Shown one piece after another: positions 57,354-64,000 of a DNA stretch of 64,000 bases (position 1 is the first letter of the stretch; each line of letters opens with the position of its first letter). This stretch comes from Streptomyces actinomycinicus (GTDB taxonomy: Bacteria; Actinomycetota; Actinomycetes; Streptomycetales; Streptomycetaceae). The notes below the pieces were generated by a model that saw nothing but the letters and a program-made list of their open reading frames with translations, did not search any database and was not told where the DNA came from. The position numbers were made by a program, and so were the translations under genes. The stretch is from contig NZ_JAERRK010000016.1 of assembly GCF_016741775.1 (NCBI RefSeq), forward strand, positions 124,001-188,000, in the 5' to 3' direction.

Positions 57354-58334
57354 TCACCTCAGCTTCGGGTCGAGGGCGTCGCGCACCGCGTCGCCGAGCA
57401 TGATGAAGGCCAGCACGGTGACCGCCAGCGCCCCCGAGGGCCACAGCAGGGCGTGCGGGGCGTTGCGCAGGTAGGGGGAGGCGGCGGAGATGTCGATGCC
57501 CCAGGAGATGCTCGGCGGTTTGAGGCCGACTCCGAGGTAGGAGAGCGTCGCCTCCAGGGAGATGTAGGTGCCGAGCGCGATGGTCGCGACGACGATGACC
57601 GGGGCCACGGCGTTGGGCGCGATGTGCCGCAGCAGAATCCGGGCGTCGGAGGCGCCCAGGGCGCGGGCCGCCTGGACGTAGTCGTTCTGCTTGACGGTGA
57701 TGACCGAGCCGCGCGCGATGCGGGAGATCTGCGGCCAGCCGAGCAGGACCATGAACCCGACGACCGGCCAGACCGTATTGGTGGTCACGACGGAGAGGAG
57801 GACGAGACCGCCGAGGACGACCGGGATGGCGAAGAAGACGTCGGTGATCCGGGACAGCACCGAGTCCCACGGGCCGCCGAACCAGCCCGCGAGGCCACCG
57901 AGCACCGACCCGGTCAGGGCCACCCCGAGCGTGGCGCACAGGCCCACCGTGACGGACGTACGGGCGCCGTAGACGGTGCGCGTGTAGACGTCGCAGCCCT
58001 GTCCGTCGTAGCCGAAGGGATGGCCGGGCTGCGCGCCGTCCTGGGCCTTGGCGAGGTCGCAGGTGAAGGGGCTGCCGGAGGTGATCGCCGAGGGCCACAG
58101 GGAGATGAAGACCAGGAAGACGATGATCAGGCCGGAGACGAGGAAGACCGGGTTGCGGCGCAGGTCCCGCCAGGCGTCGGACCACAGCGAGCGCGGTCTG
58201 TCCGCCGGGCCGGGTCCGGCCGGGCCGCCCGGCGTCCGGTCCAGCGTCACCGCCTCGCTCGCGCCGAGGTCCATCGTGCCGCCCATGCCGGTGCCGGCGA
58301 TCGCGCGCTCGGGCTCGTACGGCTGTTCAGGCAT
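57354..58334 (-). CDS. Oligopeptide ABC transporter permease (OppC-like)
   Basis: 326 residues. After a cytoplasmic N-terminus of about 60 residues (WSDAWRDLRRNPVFLVS) there are six transmembrane helices, with an OppC-type extra loop after the first (DGQGCDVYTRTVYGARTSVTVGL). The ATPase-contact EAA loop reads YVQAARALGASDARILLRHIAPNAVAPVI. The end is GDAVRDALDPKLR. Its start overlaps the OppB stop by 8 nt. Confidence 0.94.
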   Translation of the reverse strand: MPEQPYEPERAIAGTGMGGTMDLGASEAVTLDRTPGGPAGPGPADRPRSLWSDAWRDLRRNPVFLVSGLIIVFLVFISLWPSAITSGSPFTCDLAKAQDGAQPGHPFGYDGQGCDVYTRTVYGARTSVTVGLCATLGVALTGSVLGGLAGWFGGPWDSVLSRITDVFFAIPVVLGGLVLLSVVTTNTVWPVVGFMVLLGWPQISRIARGSVITVKQNDYVQAARALGASDARILLRHIAPNAVAPVIVVATIALGTYISLEATLSYLGVGLKPPSISWGIDISAASPYLRNAPHALLWPSGALAVTVLAFIMLGDAVRDALDPKLR

Positions 58335-59250
58335 AACGGATCCTCGGGTCGAGTACGGCGTACAGCAGGTCGACGAGGAGGTTGGCGACCAGGAAGACCA
58401 GGACCAGAACGGTCACGAAGCCGACCACCGTCTGGGTGTTCTGCCGCAGGATGCCCTGGTAGAGCTGGTAGCCGACGCCGTGGATGTTGAAGATCCGCTC
58501 GGTGACGATCGCGCCGCCCATCAGTGCTCCGATGTCGAAGCCGATGAACGTGACCACGGGGATCAGGGAGTTGCGCAGCAGGTGGCGGGTGATGACCCGG
58601 TGCCGGGGCAGGCCCTTGGCGACGGCCGTGCGGACGTAGTCGGACCGCTTGTTCTCGGCGATCGAGGTGCGGGTCAGCCGGGTGACGTAGGCGAGCGAGA
58701 CGGAGGCGAGGACGAGTCCCGGCACGAGCAGCTCGCCGAAGCCGGCGGCCGGGGAGACGGAGGGTCTGATCCAGCCCCACTGCACACCGAGCAGCAGTTG
58801 CAGCACCAGGCCGCTGACGAAGGTGGGGACGGAGATCACCACTAGGGTGAGCAGCAGCACGGCGGTGTCGACGGGCCGGCCGCGGCGCAGGCCGGTGAGC
58901 ACGCCGAGGGTGATGCCGACGACGATCTCGAACAGGATGGCCACCACGGTCAGCCGGATCGTGACGGGGAACGCCGTCGCCATCAGCTCGGTGACCGGCT
59001 GGCCGTTGAACGCCGTGCCGAAGTCTCCGGTGAAGACGTTCCCCATGTATGTGAGGTACTGCTGCCACAGCGGCCGGTCCAGGCCGAACTCCCGCCTGAG
59101 CTGGGCGGCGGTCGCCGGATCGCACTGTCGTTCGCCGCACAGGCCCGCGACGGGGTCGCCCATCACGTTCACCATGAGGAAGATCAGCAGCGTGGAGCCG
59201 ATGAACACCGGGACCATCTGGAGCAGCCGCCGCAGGACATAGCGCCCCAT
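58327..59250 (-). CDS. Oligopeptide ABC transporter permease (OppB-like)
   Basis: 307 residues, typical OppB: MGRYVLRRLLQMVPVFIGSTLLIFLMV at the N-terminus, six helices, and the EAA loop YVRTAVAKGLPRHRVITRHLLRNSLIPVVTFIG. Starts 6 nt after the binding-protein gene stop. Confidence 0.95.
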   Translation of the reverse strand: MGRYVLRRLLQMVPVFIGSTLLIFLMVNVMGDPVAGLCGERQCDPATAAQLRREFGLDRPLWQQYLTYMGNVFTGDFGTAFNGQPVTELMATAFPVTIRLTVVAILFEIVVGITLGVLTGLRRGRPVDTAVLLLTLVVISVPTFVSGLVLQLLLGVQWGWIRPSVSPAAGFGELLVPGLVLASVSLAYVTRLTRTSIAENKRSDYVRTAVAKGLPRHRVITRHLLRNSLIPVVTFIGFDIGALMGGAIVTERIFNIHGVGYQLYQGILRQNTQTVVGFVTVLVLVFLVANLLVDLLYAVLDPRIRYA

Positions 59251-59256
59251 GACGGC

Positions 59257-60882
59257 TCAGCTGACCTTGATCTCGTTGTAGACCGGGACGCTGAAGGGGT
59301 TGAGCGCCACGTCGGAGAGCCGCTGCGAGTAGCCGGCGCTGCCGTTCTGGTACCAGAGCGGGATGGCGGCCATGTTGTCCCGGACCACCTCCTCGGCCTT
59401 CTGGAAGGTGGCGACCGCCTTCGGGGGGTCGGTCTGTGCGTTGGCCCGGTCGACGAGCCGGTCGAAGGTCCCGTTCGACCACTTGCCGTCGTTGGAGGAG
59501 GCGTCGGTGTAGTAGAGCGGCTGCAGGAAGTTCTGGATCAGGGGGTAGTCCATCTGCCAGCCCGCACGGAACGGCCCGTTCATCTTGTGCTGCCCGATCC
59601 GGTTCCGGAAGTCGGCGAAGGTGCCCACCGGGTTGCCGACGCAGGCCTTGCTGTCGCCGAGGGCGTTGTTGATGGAGTTGCACACGGCGTCCACCCACTC
59701 CTTGTGCGAGCCCGAGTCCGCGTTGTACGAGATCGTGAACCGGCCGCCGGGGAGCCCGCCGCCCTCCTCGATCAGCCGCTTCGCCCGGGCGGGGTCGTAG
59801 TCGCAGGCACTTCCGCACAGGCCCGCCCGGTAGCCGCCGGCGGTGCCGAGGACGGGCGAGGTCCAGTCGGTGGCCGGGGTGCGGGTCTGCCGGAAGATTT
59901 TGTCGGTGATCTGCCTGCGGTCGATCGCCATGGACAGCCCGGTGCGGACCTTCTCCGCACCCGGTCTGTTCCAGGCCTTGTCGTAGTAGGGGAACGCCAG
60001 GGTCTGGATGATGCCGGCCGGGGTGTTGATGTAGCGGTCCTCCAGGTCGGTCCGCACGTTCTTCAGCTGCGCGGCGGGCACGTCGTCGACCAGGTCGAGG
60101 TTGCCGGACATGAGATCGGTGTAGGCGGTGTTGTAGTCCGTGTAGACCACGAGCATCACGCCGCCGTTGCGGGCCCTGTCGGGTCCGGGGTAGCCGTCCC
60201 ACTTCTTCAGGGACATCTGAGCGCCCCTGGTGTAGGAGCCGATGGTGTAGGGGCCGTTGCCGACCGGTCGCTTCAGCCAGGCCGCGTGGTCGGTGAAGAA
60301 GGCGCGGGGCAGCGGGACGAAGGCGTTGTAGCCGAGGGTGGCGGGGAAGCTCGAGAAGGTCTGGTTGAGCCGGACGGTGAAGGTGCGGGCGTCGATCACC
60401 CTGAGTCCCGAGAGGGTGTCGGCGCTCTGCCGGCCACTGCTGGGGTGGATCTTGTCGAAGCCGTCGATGTAGCCGAAGAAGTAGGCGTTCTTCTGGTTGT
60501 TGCGCAGGCTCGCCCCGTAGTTCCAGGCGTCCACGAAGGACCGGGCGGTCACTTCCTCGCCGTTGGAGAAGGTCCAGCCGGGCTTGAGGCGGATGGTGAA
60601 GTTCCGGGAGTCCCGGGTCTCGATGGACTCGGCCACCATGTTCTCGGCCCTGCCGGTCTTCGCGTTGTACCTCTTCAGGCCCCGGAAGACCATGTCGAGC
60701 ACCTTGCCGCCCTGCACCTCGTTGGTGTTGGCCGGCTCCAGCGGGTTCTGCGGGTCGGTCCAGGAGGCGCTGAACACCGCGCCGCCGTACGCGCCGCTGC
60801 CCGGACCGCCGCCGCAACCGGTGGCTGCCAGCCCCATCGCCAACGCGCAGGCGGCCCCTCGGGCGGGCGCGATGCGGCGCAT
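59257..60882 (-). CDS. Peptide-binding lipoprotein (OppA/DppA family)
   Basis: 541 residues from ATG 60882, which has AGGAGG 7-8 nt upstream; an ATG two codons earlier would have it too close. Signal peptide with lipobox A-T-G-C (Cys23). The family 5 substrate-binding domain shows KVLDMVFRGLKRYN, FTIRLKPGWTFSNGEEVTARSFVDAWN and GNGPYTIGSYTRG. The ligand is unknown but probably a di- or oligopeptide. First gene of a five-gene operon (binding protein, permeases, two ATPases), divergent from bldK. M. tuberculosis lpqW (Rv1166) lies at the corresponding place, although it has another role. Confidence 0.94.
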   Translation of the reverse strand: MRRIAPARGAACALAMGLAATGCGGGPGSGAYGGAVFSASWTDPQNPLEPANTNEVQGGKVLDMVFRGLKRYNAKTGRAENMVAESIETRDSRNFTIRLKPGWTFSNGEEVTARSFVDAWNYGASLRNNQKNAYFFGYIDGFDKIHPSSGRQSADTLSGLRVIDARTFTVRLNQTFSSFPATLGYNAFVPLPRAFFTDHAAWLKRPVGNGPYTIGSYTRGAQMSLKKWDGYPGPDRARNGGVMLVVYTDYNTAYTDLMSGNLDLVDDVPAAQLKNVRTDLEDRYINTPAGIIQTLAFPYYDKAWNRPGAEKVRTGLSMAIDRRQITDKIFRQTRTPATDWTSPVLGTAGGYRAGLCGSACDYDPARAKRLIEEGGGLPGGRFTISYNADSGSHKEWVDAVCNSINNALGDSKACVGNPVGTFADFRNRIGQHKMNGPFRAGWQMDYPLIQNFLQPLYYTDASSNDGKWSNGTFDRLVDRANAQTDPPKAVATFQKAEEVVRDNMAAIPLWYQNGSAGYSQRLSDVALNPFSVPVYNEIKVS

Positions 60883-61354
60883 GGGCATGCCTCCTCGTGA
60901 CCGCGACCTCAATACCGGGCGAATACCGGTCATACTTCACATATCACAGGGCCGCCGTCCGATTGACCGGCCTTTAAGCGGACACGTCACCCGAATGCAG
61001 GCACCCTCCGCCCGCCGCCCTGATGATCTTGAGCGTGAAGCGCAATAGATCTTCATGCAACGATGCCGAAACGTTGGATTGCGACGTTCCGATGTACGCA
61101 TTTCGACACTCCACCGTCCGCATATCGAACTTCTTGCCCGTTTAGTCCGATTGGTCCGATGTGAAGCACGGATTGATTACAGCGCGCTACCCGCGTAGCT
61201 ACGGAATGATCAAGTACGGGCAAAGAAGGTAAAGAGAAACCCAAGCCGACCGAGAATTTATTGACCTTGAATGAATTGCGTTGAAAAAGTCCGGCGTAGC
61301 CCGTAGGGGAGCGCCCTGCGGAGTCATCAGACCCTCCCTTGGGCCAGGAGCACC
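60883..61354. other. Divergent promoter region of two oligopeptide transporters
   Basis: 472 nt, among the lowest-GC DNA in the window. It holds the promoters of both operons. Besides a candidate bldKA promoter (61173-61201) there is an imperfect dyad GAAACGT...ACGTTCC near 61067-61090 and a GCTAC...GTAGC dyad at 61187-61200. No gene seen. Confidence 0.6.
61173..61201 (+). promoter_or_regulatory. Candidate bldKA promoter
   Basis: TTGATT (61173-61178) and TAGCTA (61196-61201) are separated by exactly 17 nt. The -10 overlaps the right arm of a GCTAC/GTAGC dyad, which could be an operator. Confidence 0.4.
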
Positions 61355-62383
61355 ATGACCCCCCCAACTCCATCTGCGGCTGCCCCGCTTGAGGTGACCG
61401 ACGAGACCGTGACGAAGTCGACCACTTCGGACGGTTCGAAGGCCAGCGAAGGCCGCTCTCCGGGACAGCTTGCCTGGAAGCGCTTCAAGCGTGACAAGAC
61501 GGGCGTCATATCCGCGTACGTCGTGATCTTCTTCTTCGTGGTAGCGATCGCGGCACCGCTGATAGCGAAGCTGTACGGCAAGGACCCGTACACCACCTAC
61601 GTATCCGAGCGCCCCGAGCTGTTCAACGCCTTCTCGTACCCTGCGGGACCCAACGGTGGCATGAGCGGCGAGTTCTGGTTCGGCATCGAGCCCCAGCTCG
61701 GCCGGGACGTCTTCACGTTCCTGCTGTACGGCATCCGCAACTCGCTGGGCATCGCCACCGCCGCCACCCTGCTCACCGTGATCCTCGGTGTGGTGATCGG
61801 CGTCACGGCGGGCTACCTCGGCGGCAAGACGGACTACCTCGTCGGCCGGATCATCGACATCCTGCTGTCGTTCCCGTCCACGCTGTTCTTCATCGCCTTC
61901 ATGCCGGTCGTCTACGGCCTGTTCATTGCCGATGACGAGAACATCCCGACGTCCCTGCGGGCCGTCGCCCTCATTCTGGTCCTCGCCTTCTTCGGTTGGG
62001 CTTCCATCGCCCGCCTGCTCCGCGGACAGGTACTGGCGCTGCGCGAGCGGGAGTTCGTCGAGGCGGCGAAGGTGACCGGTGCGTCGCCGATGCGCATCGT
62101 GTTCAAGGAGCTGCTGCCCAACCTGTGGACGCCGATCCTCATCCAGGGCACCCTGATGCTGCCCGCTTATGTGACGGCCGAGGCAGGCCTGGCCTTCCTG
62201 GGCGTCGGCATGATCGACCCGACCCCCGACTGGGGCGTCATGATCGGCCGCGGAGCCCAGTTCTACTCCGAGGACCTCACCTTCATGCTCTTCGCGGGCC
62301 TGTCCATGGTGATCTTCGTCCTCGCCTTCAACCTCCTCGGCGACTCGGTGCGCGACGCGCTCGACCCGAAGTCCAAGCGGTAG
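61355..62383 (+). CDS. bldKA: BldKA: permease of the Bld oligopeptide importer
   Basis: 342 residues, OppC-type permease with a hydrophilic N-terminus (ASEGRSPGQLAWKRFKRDKTGVISAYVVIFFFVVAIAAPLIAKLYG), six helices, and the EAA loop FVEAAKVTGASPMRIVFKELLPNLWTPILIQG. The gene order permease then binding lipoprotein, and its position opposite a second Opp operon, match the S. coelicolor bldK locus. BldK imports a peptide needed to start aerial mycelium. GGAG lies close before the ATG. Confidence 0.88.
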   Translation: MTPPTPSAAAPLEVTDETVTKSTTSDGSKASEGRSPGQLAWKRFKRDKTGVISAYVVIFFFVVAIAAPLIAKLYGKDPYTTYVSERPELFNAFSYPAGPNGGMSGEFWFGIEPQLGRDVFTFLLYGIRNSLGIATAATLLTVILGVVIGVTAGYLGGKTDYLVGRIIDILLSFPSTLFFIAFMPVVYGLFIADDENIPTSLRAVALILVLAFFGWASIARLLRGQVLALREREFVEAAKVTGASPMRIVFKELLPNLWTPILIQGTLMLPAYVTAEAGLAFLGVGMIDPTPDWGVMIGRGAQFYSEDLTFMLFAGLSMVIFVLAFNLLGDSVRDALDPKSKR

Positions 62384-62461
62384 TCCACGTTCCACCCCCG
62401 GCCCGGTTCGACGTCGACCGGCTGGTCCCGTCTGTTCCGATCGACACAAGGCAGGCTCAGC

Positions 62462-64000
62462 ATGTCCTTTTCCCGTAGAAACTTCCTGATCGCCACCGGT
62501 GTGGCGGCGGCCTCGACCACCGTGCTGAGCGCCTGCAGCAGCGGCAGTGACAGCAAGGGCTCCGACAACGTCCCCTCGGTCAGCGGCAGCAAGAAGACCA
62601 AGATCGACGTCGGCACCAAGGCCGACTCGACCGGTCCGGCGGCCGAGGTTCCGGGCGCCACCAAGGGCGGGACCATCTACTCGCTCGACCAGTTCGACAT
62701 GGACCACCTGGACCCGGCGCAGATCTACTCCTCGACCGAGGCTGCCATCACGGTCCCGATCCTGCGCGGTATGACCGGCTACAAGCTCGACGACAAGGGC
62801 GGCGCCGTCCTCGTCGGTGACCTCGCCACCGACGCCGGCACCATGAAGGACGGCGGCAAGACCTGGTCCTTCACCCTCAAGGACGGTCTGAAGTGGGAGG
62901 ACGGCAAGGACGTCACCATGGACGACGTCCGCCACACCTTCGAGCGCCTCTTCGCCGACTTCGTCACCGAGGGCCCGCGCCACGTCCAGAACTTCCTGGA
63001 GGGCACGAAGGGCTACAAGGGCCCCTACGGCGGCAAGCACCTCGACTCCATCGAGATCTCCGGCAAGACCGTCACCTTCCGCCTGAACCAGCCGCGCGGT
63101 GACTTCAACTACACGCTCGCCATGCGTGGCTACGCCCTGGTGTCGAAGAAGCACGACACCAAGGAGAAGTACGACAAGCGTCCGTTCTCCTGCGCCCCGT
63201 ACAAGATCGACAGCCGTCAGCCCGGCAAGTCGATGACCTACGTGCGCAACGAGCACTGGGACCCGAAGACGGACTCGATCCGCAACGCCTACCCGGACAA
63301 GTACGTCTTCCAGTTCGGCTTCCAGAACCTGGCGTCCACCGACCGTTACATCTCGGACCGTGGCAACGACCAGTACACGATGTCGATCTTCAACGAGGTC
63401 GCCCCCGAGCGCGTCGCCCAGGTGCTCACCAACCCGAAGCTGAAGGCGCGCGTCCTCACCGAGGTCGACACGGTCACCTACTACTGGCCGATCAACACGA
63501 CCCGGATCAAGGACCCCAAGGTCCGTCAGGCCATCAACTACGCCTGGCCGCAGCAGCAGCTGCAGACCATCCGCGGCGGCAAGTCCACCAGCGAGGTGGC
63601 CACCACCATCCTCAGCCCGGTGACCCCCGGTTACCAGAAGTTCGACCTGTACGGCAAGACCACCAAGCCGAACGGCGACCCGGTCAAGGCCAAGGCCCTG
63701 CTGAAGGAGGCCGGCAAGGTCGGCCAGAAGCTGGTCATCGCCTACCAGCAGTCGGACAACTCGGTGAAGCAGGCCGTCGCGATCAAGAACGCGCTCGAGG
63801 CCGCCGGCTTCGAGGTCGTCAACAAGCAGGTCGACAAGTCGACCTTCTACACCCAGATCAGCAAGCTCGACAACGGCTACGACATGTTCGCGGCCGGCTG
63901 GAGCCCGGACTGGCCCGCCGGTTACTCGGTGTTCTACCCGTGCTGGCACGGCAGCCAGATCGTCGACGGCGGTCAGAACTGGTCGCAGCTCAACGACACC
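62462..64000 (+). CDS. bldKB: BldKB: peptide-binding lipoprotein, 3' end beyond the window
   Basis: 513 codons are visible. The N-terminus MSFSRRNFLIATG holds a twin-arginine motif (SRRNFLI) and the lipobox L-S-A-C (Cys25), followed by the family 5 binding domain: GTIYSLDQFDMDHLDPAQIYSS, WSFTLKDGLKWEDGKDVTMDDV and RGYALVSKKHDTKEKYDKRPFSCAPYKI. A peptide-binding lipoprotein as the second gene of bldK is required for aerial growth in S. coelicolor. The Tat-like signal suggests export by the pathway that uses the TatB encoded in this window. AAGGCAGG lies upstream of the ATG. Confidence 0.9.
   Translation, partial: MSFSRRNFLIATGVAAASTTVLSACSSGSDSKGSDNVPSVSGSKKTKIDVGTKADSTGPAAEVPGATKGGTIYSLDQFDMDHLDPAQIYSSTEAAITVPILRGMTGYKLDDKGGAVLVGDLATDAGTMKDGGKTWSFTLKDGLKWEDGKDVTMDDVRHTFERLFADFVTEGPRHVQNFLEGTKGYKGPYGGKHLDSIEISGKTVTFRLNQPRGDFNYTLAMRGYALVSKKHDTKEKYDKRPFSCAPYKIDSRQPGKSMTYVRNEHWDPKTDSIRNAYPDKYVFQFGFQNLASTDRYISDRGNDQYTMSIFNEVAPERVAQVLTNPKLKARVLTEVDTVTYYWPINTTRIKDPKVRQAINYAWPQQQLQTIRGGKSTSEVATTILSPVTPGYQKFDLYGKTTKPNGDPVKAKALLKEAGKVGQKLVIAYQQSDNSVKQAVAIKNALEAAGFEVVNKQVDKSTFYTQISKLDNGYDMFAAGWSPDWPAGYSVFYPCWHGSQIVDGGQNWSQLNDT

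Noticed and set aside
58247..60940. 897-codon minus-strand frame across the binding protein and OppB genes
   Set aside because: It is one base off the real genes; the true frames carry the lipobox, binding-protein and permease motifs.
61199..63949. 916-codon open frame antisense to bldKA and bldKB
   Set aside because: Mirror frame of strongly conserved transporter genes with poor codon usage of its own; no recognisable domain.
1..64000. tRNA and rRNA genes, insertion sequences, integrases and att sites
   Set aside because: No GGTTCGAATCC-type T-arm in a cloverleaf context, no rRNA-like low-GC conserved sequence, no transposase or integrase motif, and no flanking direct repeats of mobile elements were found.

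Overview
The window is chromosomal DNA from a Streptomyces or a very close actinobacterium. The evidence is the very high GC content, G/C at almost every third codon position, GTG as a frequent start codon, mycothiol and Tat genes, and an oligopeptide permease that matches the developmental bldK locus. I see no rRNA, tRNA, CRISPR array, insertion sequence, prophage or plasmid signature. It reads as core chromosome, with accessory flavour mainly in the first 4.3 kb and in the repeat-rich gaps.

Layout. 1-4267 (minus): a coupled operon of a PelF-type glycosyltransferase, a multi-pass membrane protein, a 49-codon leader ORF and a NAD-dependent sugar epimerase cut by the window edge, probably for a surface glycan. 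4586-9945: DUF3152 metalloprotease-like protein, alpha/beta hydrolase, small acidic protein, TetR regulator, DUF3107, small membrane protein and ferritin-like protein. 10358-13102: DEAD-box RNA helicase with a 490-residue basic repeat tail. 13531-18251: a second hydrolase, NYN nuclease, small conserved protein, MarC, PHP phosphoesterase and DUF6758. 18625-25497: SUFU-domain protein, then a magnesium-flavoured run (CorA, MgtE-N/CBS protein, DUF1003) and the Mrp iron-sulfur carrier. 25498-33009: YihY/BrkB protein and the envelope-stress module TatB, HtrA-like protease, zinc anti-sigma factor and ECF sigma factor, with a divergent O-methyltransferase. 33262-42583: DUF3117, enoyl-CoA hydratase, Tag, DivIVA-like protein, FolP2-type protein, LOG-family protein, DapE, transglycosylase-like protein, secreted protein, DapC and ferredoxin. 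42724-48517: GNAT protein, SirB1-type protein, and an ABC exporter with a DesK/DesR-like two-component system. 48694-55178: large anchored repeat protein, MshB with its membrane neighbour, and an S9 peptidase. 55279-64000: two divergent oligopeptide ABC transporters, the second being the start of bldK (bldKA, bldKB; bldKB runs off the end).

Working together. The order sigma factor, anti-sigma factor, HtrA, TatB, ..., Mrp, MgtE-N protein, CorA on one side, and O-methyltransferase, DUF3117, Tag, DivIVA-like, FolP2, LOG, DapE, DapC, ferredoxin, MshB, peptide-binding lipoprotein on the other, parallels (from memory) M. tuberculosis Rv1239c back to about Rv1166. Lysine/DAP synthesis (DapC, DapE), envelope stress (sigma/anti-sigma/HtrA), protein export (TatB) and redox buffering (MshB) therefore sit in an old conserved actinobacterial neighbourhood.

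Unusual features. There are many unrelated G/C-rich minisatellites in intergenic gaps, three of them apparently grown out of the preceding gene's stop-codon region. Repeats also occur inside several proteins. Ten genes have a -10-like hexamer 6-7 nt before the start codon, which suggests leaderless mRNAs. Three genes appear to start at non-canonical codons.
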